Positions 11,573 through 20,521 are shown, counted from the first letter of the stretch. The stretch: 33,431 bases of DNA from an uncultured Prevotella sp. (GCA_947167845.1 CAMVJQ010000027.1:1-33431); one strand, 5' to 3'. Translations and numbers: made by a program. Notes: a model not told the origin generated them from the letters alone.

Positions 11573-12043
11573 ATGGAACAAAGACAATTATTATCAATGA
11601 CTCTTGTCACGATATTGACAGTTTCCATGAGTTCATGTGCCAATGACGAATTCTGGTCGCAGTTCTCAGGATGTAAAAACATAAATTCCGTAGGAGTTAC
11701 TCGTGGCGACGCTACAAATTCCTGGGAGACAGAAAGTGTTGAATATGAGGCAGGACAGAGTGGCGTGTTGTATCTGAAACACGTCAATGTCATGTTGAAT
11801 TGTGCAACTGAGAAGGTGGTTGTCACCGCCTCAGTTGATGACCGCCATATTAAAATTGTAGAAAACCCCATTGGTGAAACAGCCAATTGCGTTTGTCCGA
11901 TGGATGTGGAATGCAAAATAGACGGGCTCTCTAAGGGTGAATACACCATTTCCTTCTACAGAAGCAATGATGCGGATTTATATCTTGAATTCAAGGTGGA
12001 TTATTCAGACTCATTGAAAGGGTCTTATATAAAAGGTGTTTGA
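11573..12043 (+). CDS. Small predicted lipoprotein, function unknown
   Basis: I do not recognise the family. The chosen start gives a 156-residue protein whose N-terminus MEQRQLLSMTLVTILTVSMS leads to a cysteine at residue 22 (SMSSC), a plausible lipobox, so the product is probably lipid-anchored in the envelope. An ATG 36 bases upstream is in frame but too close to the predicted transcription start. The mature part has further cysteines (GCK, LNCA, NCVC, VEC) and beta-rich stretches such as VVVTASVDDRHIKIV and GEYTISFYRSND, suggesting a small beta-sandwich. Its stop is two bases before the ATG of the serpin gene, so the two are almost certainly cotranscribed and perhaps coupled. Confidence 0.75.
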   Translation: MEQRQLLSMTLVTILTVSMSSCANDEFWSQFSGCKNINSVGVTRGDATNSWETESVEYEAGQSGVLYLKHVNVMLNCATEKVVVTASVDDRHIKIVENPIGETANCVCPMDVECKIDGLSKGEYTISFYRSNDADLYLEFKVDYSDSLKGSYIKGV

Positions 12044-12045
12044 TT

Positions 12046-14568
12046 ATGAGAAAAATTGTGAAGAAGATAACACTTATCGTATGCAGCATCCTCATGGGCA
12101 CGATGGCATTTGCCCAAAATGGAGCCCCGAAGTCGATTACACTGACTGACGCAGAGCAGGAACTGGTAACTCAGAACAGCGATTTCGCCTTTAACCTGTT
12201 TCGCAAGACGCGCGACACGGAGAGCCACGTGATTTCGCCGTTGAGCATCACTTATGCCCTTGGCATGCTCAACAACGGTGCCGACGGCATCACCCGTGAG
12301 GAGATCAGTCGGGTGCTGTCTGGTGGAGCGAAGGCCGGCTATGCCGATGTGGCAACGGTGAACGCGTTCTGCCGCAAACTGCTCACAGAGAGCGCGCTGC
12401 TAGACGAGGACACTCGTGTGGCTATTGCCAACTCCATTTTCTTTAATGGCGACAGGAAAGAATTGGCGCTGAAGACAGCCTTCAAGGAGGCGGCAGCAAC
12501 CTACTATGATGCAGCAGCCTCTGTGTTGGACTTCAGCGACGCGGCCACGCTCGGTACCATCAATCAGTGGGTCACTGACAACACCGATGGCATGATTCGT
12601 GACCTGCTGAGCGAGAAAGACCTGCAGGCTCCAAATCTGGTGAGTTTGCTGTTGAATGCCATCTGTTTCAAAGGTGCATGGACAAACCCGTTCGATGAGA
12701 AATTTACCCAATACACCTATTTCGATGACAAGAAGCGCACGGCCATGATGATGTGGCAAGTGAATGATTTCCAATATGCACGGACAGACCTATACGAGTC
12801 CGTCGTTCTTCCCTATGGAAACGGCTCCTATCAGATGACGGTTTTCCTGCCACGCTATGGAAAAACGCTCGGCGACGTGGTGGAAGTCATGAATGGTGCT
12901 AACTGGAATGCTGCAGACTACAAAGACTGCCAGGTTAGTCTTTACATACCGCGCATCGAAACAGATACCAGCCAGGATCTGGAAGAAATCATGAAATCGT
13001 TAGGCATGGAAAATGCCTTTGATGGTGGTCATGGATTCATGGATTTCTGCTATTTCGGTGGCAATGAGGACAACTCCGATCCGTGCTGGATTAGCGTGAT
13101 GAGGCAGAAGGCTCATCTGAAACTCGACGAGAAGGGCACGGAGGCTGCTGCTGCCACAGTCATTGCCTTATTTGATGAAGGTGTACCTCAATATGAAGAA
13201 TTCATTGCCGACCGCCCCTTCCTTTATGTCATTAGCGAGCGCAGCACGGGTGCCATCTTCTTCATCGGTCAGTATATGGGTGAGCCGTTGAAGAATGTGC
13301 GCCACGACATTACGCTTACCGACGAGGAGCGGCAACTGGTTGAGAGTAACAACGACTTTGCCTTCCGCCTCTTCCGCAAGGCTCGTGGCGGAGAGAACAG
13401 TATCATGTCGCCACTGAGCATCACATATGCCTTAGGTATGATGAACAACGGTGCTGCCGGGCAGACTCAGCAGGAAATCTGCGACGTGCTGGGATTCGGC
13501 CAGGCGGGTGTTGACGGCATCAACCAGTTCTGCCGGAAGATGCTTAACGAGGCTCCCACTTTGGATGAAATGACCACTGCCGAGATAGCCAACACCATCT
13601 ACGTGAACAGTGGAATAGGCTACGAACTGCAGCAGGGCTTCAAGGACAAGGCCCAAGCATACTATGATGCCATGCCCGAGGCTCTCGACTTCTACGATGA
13701 CGGGACGATAGGCATCATCAACCGCTGGGCCGATGAGCATACCCACGGCATGATACAGAAGATCGTTGACAAGGATTCCTTCCATCGTGATGCTGCCAGT
13801 TATCTGCTCAATGCCCTCTATTTCAAGGGGGCCTGGGTCAACAAGTTCGACAAGGCCAACACCCGTGAAGAACCTTTCGGGGGGACTGATTCCTCCGAGC
13901 CGATGATGAGGCAGTGGGCAGAACTTGAATATACGGAAAATGATCACTATCAGGCCGTGCATCTGCCATACGGCAATGGCGCCTATGTGATGACGCTGTT
14001 CCTGCCACGCAAAGACAAGAGCCTCGACGACGTGCTTGCCACTATGAATGGGCGCAACTGGCAGTTCAAGGGCACCATGTATGATGTTGACTTGAAGATG
14101 CCACGCTTCAGGACTGAGACGAGTCTGCCATTGGTGAAGATTATGGCGGAACTGGGTATGCCGACGGCATTTTCCGAAATCGCCGAGTTCCCCTACTTTG
14201 GCAATCGTTCTGTGTGGATAGGCGATATGTTCCAGAAGGCCGTCATTGATCTTGATGAGGAAGGCACTACAGCCGCTGCCGTCACAGTGATAGTGGAAGG
14301 CACTACGGGTATGCCCCATAAGGCCACGCTGCATGCCGACACTCCGTTCTTCTACGTCATCAGCGAACGCAGCACAGGTATCATCTTCTTCATAGGCCAG
14401 TTCGTCGGTAGGGCTCCTGCGGGTATCTCACAAGTAGAAAAGACGGAGATGAACACAGGCAATTTACCTGTTTTTGATCTGCAAGGACGATTGGTGGGCA
14501 TGAGTCAGTCAGCGGCGTTGAAGAAGGGACTTTATATCGTCGGGGGCAAAAAGGTCGTGGTTAAGTGA
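12046..14568 (+). CDS. Secreted tandem (two-domain) serpin
   Basis: Serpins are suicide inhibitors of serine or cysteine proteases. The 840-residue protein starts with a signal peptide (MRKIVKKITLIVCSILMGTM, cleavage near AFA-QN). Two complete serpin domains follow (about 25–415 and 419–790), each with SPLSITYALGMxNNGA, a NAxxFKGAW strand, a hinge region, and a 'PFxYVISERSTGxIFFIGQ' C-terminal strand. The hinges EKGTEAAAAT (about residue 362) and EEGTTAAAVT (about 737) keep the small-residue pattern of inhibitory serpins. The reactive loops differ: by counting from the hinge, P1–P1' would be near Glu-Gly in domain 1 and Thr-Gly in domain 2. The last 35 residues form the VFDLQGR…GLYIVGGKKVVVK tail. 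The start ATG 12046 is preferred over a TTG two codons upstream. Confidence 0.92.
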   Translation: MRKIVKKITLIVCSILMGTMAFAQNGAPKSITLTDAEQELVTQNSDFAFNLFRKTRDTESHVISPLSITYALGMLNNGADGITREEISRVLSGGAKAGYADVATVNAFCRKLLTESALLDEDTRVAIANSIFFNGDRKELALKTAFKEAAATYYDAAASVLDFSDAATLGTINQWVTDNTDGMIRDLLSEKDLQAPNLVSLLLNAICFKGAWTNPFDEKFTQYTYFDDKKRTAMMMWQVNDFQYARTDLYESVVLPYGNGSYQMTVFLPRYGKTLGDVVEVMNGANWNAADYKDCQVSLYIPRIETDTSQDLEEIMKSLGMENAFDGGHGFMDFCYFGGNEDNSDPCWISVMRQKAHLKLDEKGTEAAAATVIALFDEGVPQYEEFIADRPFLYVISERSTGAIFFIGQYMGEPLKNVRHDITLTDEERQLVESNNDFAFRLFRKARGGENSIMSPLSITYALGMMNNGAAGQTQQEICDVLGFGQAGVDGINQFCRKMLNEAPTLDEMTTAEIANTIYVNSGIGYELQQGFKDKAQAYYDAMPEALDFYDDGTIGIINRWADEHTHGMIQKIVDKDSFHRDAASYLLNALYFKGAWVNKFDKANTREEPFGGTDSSEPMMRQWAELEYTENDHYQAVHLPYGNGAYVMTLFLPRKDKSLDDVLATMNGRNWQFKGTMYDVDLKMPRFRTETSLPLVKIMAELGMPTAFSEIAEFPYFGNRSVWIGDMFQKAVIDLDEEGTTAAAVTVIVEGTTGMPHKATLHADTPFFYVISERSTGIIFFIGQFVGRAPAGISQVEKTEMNTGNLPVFDLQGRLVGMSQSAALKKGLYIVGGKKVVVK

Positions 14569-15596
14569 GGGAAAGATTCTTAATAAGGGCATTATTCGTT
14601 AGCATGTGTATAGTGGTCTGCTGTTGCACAGTGAACGCACAGCAGACCGCTGGCCGTGTCCATGCCATTATTATCAGCGGGGGTATGAACAAACTGATGA
14701 ACCACGAACGCTATTGGAACGACTGCGCCTTTCTCTACCGCACCCTTCGCGAGGACTATCGTCTTTCCCCTCAGGATATCACATCGTTGATCAGCGACGG
14801 CGGCGAACCTGGTCGTGATATGCTCCTTGAAGACGGCAGCGGCTTTGCCACATCGCCGGCTGATCTTGACGGCGACGGGCTGCGTGATGTCTGGTTGCCT
14901 GCCACGTTGTCTCAAGTGGAGGCTTCGCTTACAGAACTGGCAATGAGACTCACCCCCCAAGACCGCCTTTTTCTTTTCCTTGTAGACCATGGCGACATTG
15001 ATGACCAACAGCAGACGTATGCCTGTATGTGGGGCGGTGAGAGGCTCACCGATACCCGTCTGGCTGAGTTGCTTGATGCTTTCCATGTCGCTTCGATGAA
15101 TATTGTCATCGGGATGTGCCACTCTGGTGGGTTTATCGATGACCTTTGGCGTGAGAATCGTATCATCAGCACAAGCAGTACGGGTAGCGAGCCGTCGTGG
15201 GCATGCGGTGACCGGCCTTACGATGAATTCGTCTATCACTGGACGTGCGCCATAGCGGGCCATGATCCGGAGGGTAATCTCGTCACTGCTGATGCCGACG
15301 GCGACGGCTTTGTCACTATGGCGGAGGCTTTCAACTACGCCTGTCAGCACGACCGTCGCGAAGAAACACCCCAGTACTGTTCTGCGCCAACGACACTGGG
15401 TGAACAATGGTCGTTCTCACAACAGCGGAGAGATGGAATAAAAGACAGTGTTATCAGCGACCTCTACAGCAGTCGTAGATGCTATGACCTGCAGGGGCGA
15501 ATCGTCTCTACTCAGATAGAAACAAAAAGAAAATATTTAAAAATACTTAATGCGAAGCAGTCTTTTGGACTTTCGCCTATCATTATAATAAAATAG
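14565..15596 (+). CDS. Secreted caspase/legumain-like clan CD cysteine protease
   Basis: The GTG start overlaps the serpin stop by four bases (GTGA), so translation is coupled; the 343-residue product then has a signal peptide (MRERFLIRALFVSMCIVVCC, cleavage near VNA-QQ). The fold signature of clan CD proteases is present: hydrophobic strand plus His-Gly (LFLFLVDHGD, His142) and hydrophobic strand plus Cys (NIVIGMCHSGGF, Cys185), closest to family C13. Two acidic calcium-type loops are visible, DLDGDG near residue 100 and DADGDGFVTMAE near 243, the latter EF-hand-like. The C-terminus begins like the shared tail (CYDLQGR) but then degenerates into an AT-rich end (IIIIK), which may reflect decay or a frameshift. 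Substrate unknown; the neighbouring serpin is an obvious candidate partner. Confidence 0.85.
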   Translation: MRERFLIRALFVSMCIVVCCCTVNAQQTAGRVHAIIISGGMNKLMNHERYWNDCAFLYRTLREDYRLSPQDITSLISDGGEPGRDMLLEDGSGFATSPADLDGDGLRDVWLPATLSQVEASLTELAMRLTPQDRLFLFLVDHGDIDDQQQTYACMWGGERLTDTRLAELLDAFHVASMNIVIGMCHSGGFIDDLWRENRIISTSSTGSEPSWACGDRPYDEFVYHWTCAIAGHDPEGNLVTADADGDGFVTMAEAFNYACQHDRREETPQYCSAPTTLGEQWSFSQQRRDGIKDSVISDLYSSRRCYDLQGRIVSTQIETKRKYLKILNAKQSFGLSPIIIIK

Positions 15597-15602
15597 TCAG
15601 CA

Positions 15603-16679
15603 ATGAAGAATATTTGGAAGGCTTTCATCGTAGTGACGCTTGCCTGTCAGCCACTTCTGTCACAGGCGCAACCTATGGAGTTGAATTGTTGGATGAATAC
15701 TGGCTTACCTGACAAGTTGACCTGTGGTGAGAAAGTGTGGAAAGTGCCAAGTGCCATTGGTGCAATCGACTTGCGCGGTGTAAAGGCAATGACCCTGGAC
15801 TGCTCCTCGGCTAATCCGAACTGCCTCTATTATGTGGATGGTGCTACCAGCGTGGAGGGATTGCCTGGCGCTAATGTGGTGTGCGATGGTGTCTGCGAGG
15901 GCCTCCTGCTCACTGATACTGCCAGTTTCTTTTGCCCCATACCTTTCAAGGCTACTGATGCTATGCTGCGGCTGACGCCACGGCGTGACGACGGTGAGGA
16001 AGAAACAACATTCGACCAACCATGTCATGAGACAGTCATGCTGCCATTCGATGTTGACCTCGTTATACCTGCCGATGTCAATGGTCCGATGCCTGGCGGA
16101 TGGCTTCGGGTGGCCCGATATGAACGCTTTTACGATGGAAGACTGTTGTTTGCAGAATCATTTGCCAGTCATCTGAGCGCCAATACCCCATATATCGTGG
16201 AATTTGCATACGCAGCCTATGGCACGCAGATACTCTTCTGCGGGCAAAACAAAAAGGTGGAAACGACAGAGATGGTCTTTGCTGGTGAAAAACCTTACTG
16301 CTTTGCAGGGATGACCATCTCGCAAAAGGAACATCTAGGCTACTACCGATATTATAGGGGGCGGGAACCGTATTTCGTCTATACAGGAGATTGCAGACAG
16401 ATGGAACCTTTCAGGTGTTTCGTCGTGAATACCGATTTATTGGATTCCGAATGTATTCCAGAAGATGGAGAAAAAGTAGATACCGGTAGTCTTTCTCCAG
16501 CGTCGTCAGATTTTGACAGGGTCTTGGAGTATACTATCTTTGAAATGCCAACCGCTATTCATGCGGCCTGTGTTCAGACTTCATCCGACAGGTATTATGA
16601 TTTGTCGGGACGGCCTGTGACTGGCGGCAGGAAGGGCAGGGGCATCTGCATCGTAAACGGCATCAAAGTCGTGAAATAA
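15603..16679 (+). CDS. Secreted protein with Prevotella-type C-terminal tail, function unknown
   Basis: The gene starts six bases after the protease stop. The 358-residue product has a signal peptide (MKNIWKAFIVVTLACQPLLS, cleavage near AQA-QP). Its middle (VVCDGVCEGLLLTDTASFFC, then PIPFKATDAMLRLTP and VMLPFDVDL) resembles the beta-rich module often found after leucine-rich or other repeats in Bacteroidales surface proteins. I recognise the style but not a named function. It ends with YYDLSGRPVTGG and GICIVNGIKVVK, the shared tail. Cysteines are frequent, consistent with an exported protein. Its place between the protease and the sigma–barrel gene suggests a surface or periplasmic partner of the cluster. 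Confidence 0.85.
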   Translation: MKNIWKAFIVVTLACQPLLSQAQPMELNCWMNTGLPDKLTCGEKVWKVPSAIGAIDLRGVKAMTLDCSSANPNCLYYVDGATSVEGLPGANVVCDGVCEGLLLTDTASFFCPIPFKATDAMLRLTPRRDDGEEETTFDQPCHETVMLPFDVDLVIPADVNGPMPGGWLRVARYERFYDGRLLFAESFASHLSANTPYIVEFAYAAYGTQILFCGQNKKVETTEMVFAGEKPYCFAGMTISQKEHLGYYRYYRGREPYFVYTGDCRQMEPFRCFVVNTDLLDSECIPEDGEKVDTGSLSPASSDFDRVLEYTIFEMPTAIHAACVQTSSDRYYDLSGRPVTGGRKGRGICIVNGIKVVK

Positions 16680-16718
16680 GGGATAAGAGGCAAGAGGGCT
16701 CTGACGGAAAGTAATAAT

Positions 16719-18194
16719 ATGGAGAAGTTGATTCGTCGATGCCAACAGGGCGATAGAGAGGCCTTGGGGCAACTCTACACCGCCATGCGCGACGAGTTGT
16801 TGGCTCAATGCCGGATGTATGCTGCCGACGATAGCACGGCAGAGGACCTTCTTCACGATGCCTTCCTGATTATATTCAAGAATATCAGCAAACTTCGCTC
16901 TCCGGAAAAGGCAAGGCAATGGATGCACAAAGTTGTTAAGAACGTATGCCTACTCTATCTGCAGCACAGGCAGAATCAGGCATCAGCGTCTATTGAGGAG
17001 GTTCGGGCGACGACGGAAGCCACAATACCAGAACCCGATGTCACGTATGAGGATATATTGAGCGTTATCGACCAACTTCCGCGAGGCTACCGTCAAGTGT
17101 TCCGTCTGTCTGTGCTTGAAGGACTGACGCACCAGCAGATTGCTGACCTGCTGAATATCGGACCTCATACGTCCTCCTCACAACTTTTGCGGGCTAAAAG
17201 ACAGTTGCGGCATATCCTGCAATTCCTGTGGCTCCTTCTTCTCCTTGTCGTACCCTATGGAATATATCGCTATTTCTTGTCGCCACAGGCAGTCAGAACA
17301 GAAGCAGCACGGCCAATTGTTCAGAGTAAGCCAGCGGAAGAGAGGCACGGGTATGGGGATGAAAAACAGATTTTGGCTGATGCTTCGGTTAAAGAAATTC
17401 AGAAAGTTATTTCTGCTGTGCATCCTGCTTGCGACCATAGTGAACCAGTGGCTGTCACTGACACTGTTGCCCTTGCTGAAAGCCAGCCTGAGACAGCCGT
17501 TCCAGTCGAGACTGACGGGAAACGCCAGGACGCATCTGATATGGATGTGAATGAACAGATTTGGACAGCAGAAAACAGCAAGGCAGAAAAGATACTCAAC
17601 TTGTCATTGGCCTATAGCGGACTTCCTGGCGGCGCTGTCAGAGAGTTGCCTTATGGTACAAATGGCATGAATGGTGAAATAGATTCCGTGACGCACCATC
17701 GTATGCCGATAACTGTCTCACTGAATGCTCGTTACGGGCTAAGTCCCCGATGGTGGCTCGATGTTGGGCTTCGCTACACGTTCCTTTCCTCGGAGACGAG
17801 AGTAGGCAACACCTATTTGAATATGGAGCAACAACAGCGGGTGCACTATCTGGGTCTTTCTGTTGGCGCAGGCTTCGAACTCTGGCGTTACCATCGCCTG
17901 AGTGTTTATGCTACGGGTTCAATCAGTTACGAATTGCCATTGAGCAGTTCTCAAAAAAAGTCATATTGGAAGGATGGCCGGTTGATAGATGTAGATGACA
18001 TCCGTATCAAGCCTGATGCCCAATGGAGTATAGGTGTTGGTGTGGGCTTACAGTACAACCTGACACCTGCCATCGGACTTTTTGTCGAACCAAGTCTGCA
18101 GTACTATTTCCGGAATTCTGACGGAGTCAGCACTTGGCGTACGGATCACCCTTTGAATCCTCTCTTGCCATTAGGTATAAGAATAGACTTCTGA
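16719..18194 (+). CDS. ECF sigma factor fused to TM helix and outer-membrane beta-barrel
   Basis: A single 491-residue reading frame joins three parts. Residues 1–165 are an ECF sigma factor: region 2 (about 15–80, with AEDLLHDAFLIIFKNI) and region 4 (about 110–165, with LPRGYRQVFRLSVLEGLTHQ and the helix-turn-helix QIADLLNIGPHTSSSQLLRA). Residues about 167–186 (LQFLWLLLLLVVPYGIYRYF) form a transmembrane helix. After a charged, Pro/Glu-rich linker (about 190–285), residues 290–491 alternate amphipathic strands (VSLNARYGLSPRWWLDVGLR, LGLSVGAGFELW, WSIGVGVGLQYNL) and end in Phe, like outer-membrane barrels. In Bacteroidetes I know TM-plus-barrel proteins encoded beside ECF sigma genes; here both are one protein. 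No frameshift or stop is needed to join them. Confidence 0.88.
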   Translation: MEKLIRRCQQGDREALGQLYTAMRDELLAQCRMYAADDSTAEDLLHDAFLIIFKNISKLRSPEKARQWMHKVVKNVCLLYLQHRQNQASASIEEVRATTEATIPEPDVTYEDILSVIDQLPRGYRQVFRLSVLEGLTHQQIADLLNIGPHTSSSQLLRAKRQLRHILQFLWLLLLLVVPYGIYRYFLSPQAVRTEAARPIVQSKPAEERHGYGDEKQILADASVKEIQKVISAVHPACDHSEPVAVTDTVALAESQPETAVPVETDGKRQDASDMDVNEQIWTAENSKAEKILNLSLAYSGLPGGAVRELPYGTNGMNGEIDSVTHHRMPITVSLNARYGLSPRWWLDVGLRYTFLSSETRVGNTYLNMEQQQRVHYLGLSVGAGFELWRYHRLSVYATGSISYELPLSSSQKKSYWKDGRLIDVDDIRIKPDAQWSIGVGVGLQYNLTPAIGLFVEPSLQYYFRNSDGVSTWRTDHPLNPLLPLGIRIDF

Positions 18195-18220
18195 CAGTCG
18201 GCAAATTCAAGTGGAATCCC

Positions 18221-18294
18221 CTTTTTCCCAGACTGGGTTCTAAAACTTTTTTGAGCCCAGTCTAAAAAGTTTTAGAACCCAGTCTGGGAAAAAG
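18221..18294. terminator. Perfect 31-bp inverted repeat, bidirectional terminator
   Basis: The arm at 18221–18251 is the exact reverse complement of 18264–18294, with a 12-base spacer (TGAGCCCAGTCT). Each arm contains the sub-palindrome CCCAGACTGGG or CCCAGTCTGGG and ends in A or T runs, so both strands would give a hairpin followed by U residues. It lies between the convergent sigma–barrel and fhs genes, four bases from the fhs stop. It probably terminates both transcripts. Confidence 0.85.
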
Positions 18295-18297
18295 ATG

Positions 18298-19974
18298 TCA
18301 GGACAGCCCCTCGATCTCTCCGTCGACGATGGTGATGCGCTCCGCCTGCGGACTCTTGGGGAGGCCAGGCATGCGCAGCATGTCGCCGGCGATGGCCACA
18401 ATCATCTCTGAGCCGCAGTTGAGGATGATGTCGCGGATGCGGATGGTGAAGCCTTCTGGCGAACCGTAGCGGGTGGAGTCGGCGGTGAATGAGAACTGGG
18501 TCTTGGCGATACAGACGGGATAGCGGGCGATGGACTCGTCGTCGCCGAAGATGGCGCGGATGGCCTCCAGTCGCTTCTTGCCGGTTTTGGTGAATTCCAC
18601 GGCGGCTGCTCCATAGATGCGCTTGCACACCTTTTCTATCTTTACTTCTATCGGATCGTTCTCCTTGTAGGTGAAGTGGATGGGTAATGGCTGGATGCTG
18701 TCAATCGTGTTCACGACGGTCTGAGCCAGTTCGATGGCACCCTCACCCCCCCTCAGGAAGGCCTCGTTCACGGCAAAGCCCACGCCCAGATCCTCGCAGT
18801 TCTTGCGGACGATGTCGATTTCCGATTCTATGTCTGTGTCGAAACGGTTGAGCGTCACCACGACGGGCTGCCCGAATCCTTGCATATTCACGATGTGGCG
18901 GTTCAGGTTCTTCAGTCCCTCCGTCAGTCCTGCCGCATTCGGCTCCTTGATATGGTCCAGGTCTACGCCGCCGTGCATCTTCAGTCCCTGCGTGGTGGCT
19001 ACGATGACGACGAGCCTTGGCTGTAGCCCCGTCTTTCGGCACTTGATGTCGAAAAACTTCTCGGCACCCAGGTCGGCCCCGAAGCCGGCCTCTGTGACTA
19101 CATAGTCGCTGTAACTCATTGCCATCTTCGTGGCCAGTACGCTGCTGCATCCGTGGGCGATATTGGCAAATGGGCCGCCGTGGATGAAGGCGGACGTGTG
19201 CTCTGTCGTCTGCACGAGGTTGGGGGAGAGGGCATCGCGCATCAGGACGGTGACGGCACCCGCCACGCCGAGGTCACGCACGCGGAATGGCCGTCCGTCG
19301 GAAGTGATGCCCAGCAGGATGTTCTCGATACGTCGCTGCAGGTCTGTCTCGCTGGTGGCAAGGCAGAGGATGGCCATCAGTTCTGAGGCCGGTGTGATGT
19401 CGAAGCCGGTTTCGTTGATCACGCCATCGCCTCTGAGGCCAGTCACGATGTTGCGCAGGGCCCGGTCGTTGACGTCGAGTACGCGCTTCCAGTAGATCTC
19501 GCGCAGCGAGAAGCCGTCCTTCCGGTGCTGGTAGATGTAGTTGTCGAGCAGGGCGCTGATGGTATTGTGGGCCGAGGTCACGGCATGGAAGTCGCCCGTG
19601 AAGTGCAGGTTGATCTTCTCCATCGGCAGCACCTGGGCATAGCCGCCGCCAGCCGCACCGCCCTTCATACCGAAGCACGGGCCGAGCGACGGTTCACGCA
19701 GGGCCACGGCCGCCCGCTTGCCGATCTTGTTCAGGCCCAGTGTCAGTCCGATGCTGACGGTGGTCTTGCCGATACCCGTCTTGGTGGGTGAGATGGCCGT
19801 CACCAGAATCAGGCGGCTCCGCCTGACTTTCTCTTCATCGATGAGCGACACCGGCACTTTCGCCATATATCTTCCGTATGGCTCAATCTCTTCTGGGGCG
19901 ATTCCCATCTGGGATGCAATCTCGCCAATCGGCTTCAGTTCGCACTCCCTTGCAATCTGTATATCAGTTTTCAT
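18298..19974 (-). CDS. fhs: Formate–tetrahydrofolate ligase
   Basis: ATP-dependent synthesis of 10-formyl-tetrahydrofolate from formate and tetrahydrofolate, feeding one-carbon metabolism in the cytoplasm. With the chosen start the protein has 558 residues, the usual length. Visible motifs are the nucleotide-binding loop [16 protein letters not shown], the family signature [14 protein letters not shown] followed by [14 protein letters not shown], and the closing [15 protein letters not shown]. The segment [15 protein letters not shown] differs from the more common VRALKMHGG form. A start at 20004 is excluded because the promoter –7 element (20002–20009) overlaps it; ATG 19974 ([10 protein letters not shown]) or 19980 fits. 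Monocistronic between its own promoter and the 18.2-kb terminator. Confidence 0.96.
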   Translation of the reverse strand: MKTDIQIARECELKPIGEIASQMGIAPEEIEPYGRYMAKVPVSLIDEEKVRRSRLILVTAISPTKTGIGKTTVSIGLTLGLNKIGKRAAVALREPSLGPCFGMKGGAAGGGYAQVLPMEKINLHFTGDFHAVTSAHNTISALLDNYIYQHRKDGFSLREIYWKRVLDVNDRALRNIVTGLRGDGVINETGFDITPASELMAILCLATSETDLQRRIENILLGITSDGRPFRVRDLGVAGAVTVLMRDALSPNLVQTTEHTSAFIHGGPFANIAHGCSSVLATKMAMSYSDYVVTEAGFGADLGAEKFFDIKCRKTGLQPRLVVIVATTQGLKMHGGVDLDHIKEPNAAGLTEGLKNLNRHIVNMQGFGQPVVVTLNRFDTDIESEIDIVRKNCEDLGVGFAVNEAFLRGGEGAIELAQTVVNTIDSIQPLPIHFTYKENDPIEVKIEKVCKRIYGAAAVEFTKTGKKRLEAIRAIFGDDESIARYPVCIAKTQFSFTADSTRYGSPEGFTIRIRDIILNCGSEMIVAIAGDMLRMPGLPKSPQAERITIVDGEIEGLS

Positions 19975-20001
19975 ATTCATTGTGTTAAGAGTAGTAGGGT
20001 G

Positions 20002-20033
20002 CAAAGTTAGCGATTTATTCTCTGACTGCCAAA
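20002..20033 (-). promoter_or_regulatory. Promoter of fhs
   Basis: Read on the minus strand, TTTG at 20030–20033, a 20-base spacer, then TAACTTTG at 20002–20009. This is a full Bacteroidetes-type promoter. Transcription would start about 20 bases before the fhs start codon. Confidence 0.75.
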
Positions 20034-20059
20034 AGTTTCCCCACTTTTTGGCGGAAATG

Positions 20060-20091
20060 TTTGGTGGAGTCAGGGAAAAGCATTACTTTTG
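20060..20091 (+). promoter_or_regulatory. Promoter of the DUF3467 gene
   Basis: TTTG at 20060–20063, a 20-base spacer, and TACTTTTG at 20084–20091. It points away from the fhs promoter, and only 26 bases separate the two –33 elements, so the fhs/DUF3467 spacer is a compact divergent control region. Confidence 0.72.
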
Positions 20092-20123
20092 CATCAATAT
20101 TCCATCTTAATATTATATTGCTT

Positions 20124-20441
20124 ATGGACGAGAAGAAGAACAACCAGCAGGGACTGCAGATAGAACTGCCACACGATGTGGCTCAGGGCGAGTATGCCAA
20201 CTTTGCCATCATCACGCATGGCAGCAGTGATTTCGTGATTGATTTTGCGCGTGTGTTGCCTGGGGTGCCGAAGGCGCAGGTCAAGAGCCGTGTCATCCTG
20301 GCTCCAGAGCACGCCAAGCGTCTGCTCGGAGCACTGCAGGAGAACATTTTCCGCTATGAGCGTGAGTTCGGTACCATCAAAATCCCTAATCAGGAACCCC
20401 GCACGATTGCACCATTCGACGTTCCGAAGGGAGAAGCATAG
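20124..20441 (+). CDS. DUF3467 family protein
   Basis: A 105-residue cytoplasmic protein without signal peptide or membrane helix. The body (GEYANFAIITHGSSDFVIDF, then VKSRVILAPEHAKRLLGALQ and ENIFRYEREFG) is the small DUF3467 domain, found in bacteria and archaea with no established function. In Bacteroides this gene sits between rpoC and rpsL (recalled knowledge), so here it marks where the conserved backbone resumes after the serpin/fhs block. ATG 20124 is chosen because an upstream GTG at 20061 would lie inside the promoter. Confidence 0.88.
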   Translation: MDEKKNNQQGLQIELPHDVAQGEYANFAIITHGSSDFVIDFARVLPGVPKAQVKSRVILAPEHAKRLLGALQENIFRYEREFGTIKIPNQEPRTIAPFDVPKGEA

Positions 20442-20521
20442 CAAAAATGCTCTTAATGTTTGTTAAAGGTGTTATATCTTGTTAAATCAAACAGGGTATA
20501 GCACTTTTTCTTGCTTATATA

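Noticed and set aside
13432..14334. 300-codon open frame antisense to the second serpin domain
   Set aside because: The sense-strand serpin domain is unambiguous; the antisense product shows no family and no leader.
14592..15407. 271-codon antisense frame over the clan CD protease
   Set aside because: Protease motifs, signal peptide and operon spacing all support the plus strand; the reverse product looks like a shadow.
20005..20123. Longer N-termini for fhs and the DUF3467 protein
   Set aside because: Both extensions overlap the promoter elements in the divergent spacer, so they would not be fully on the mRNA.
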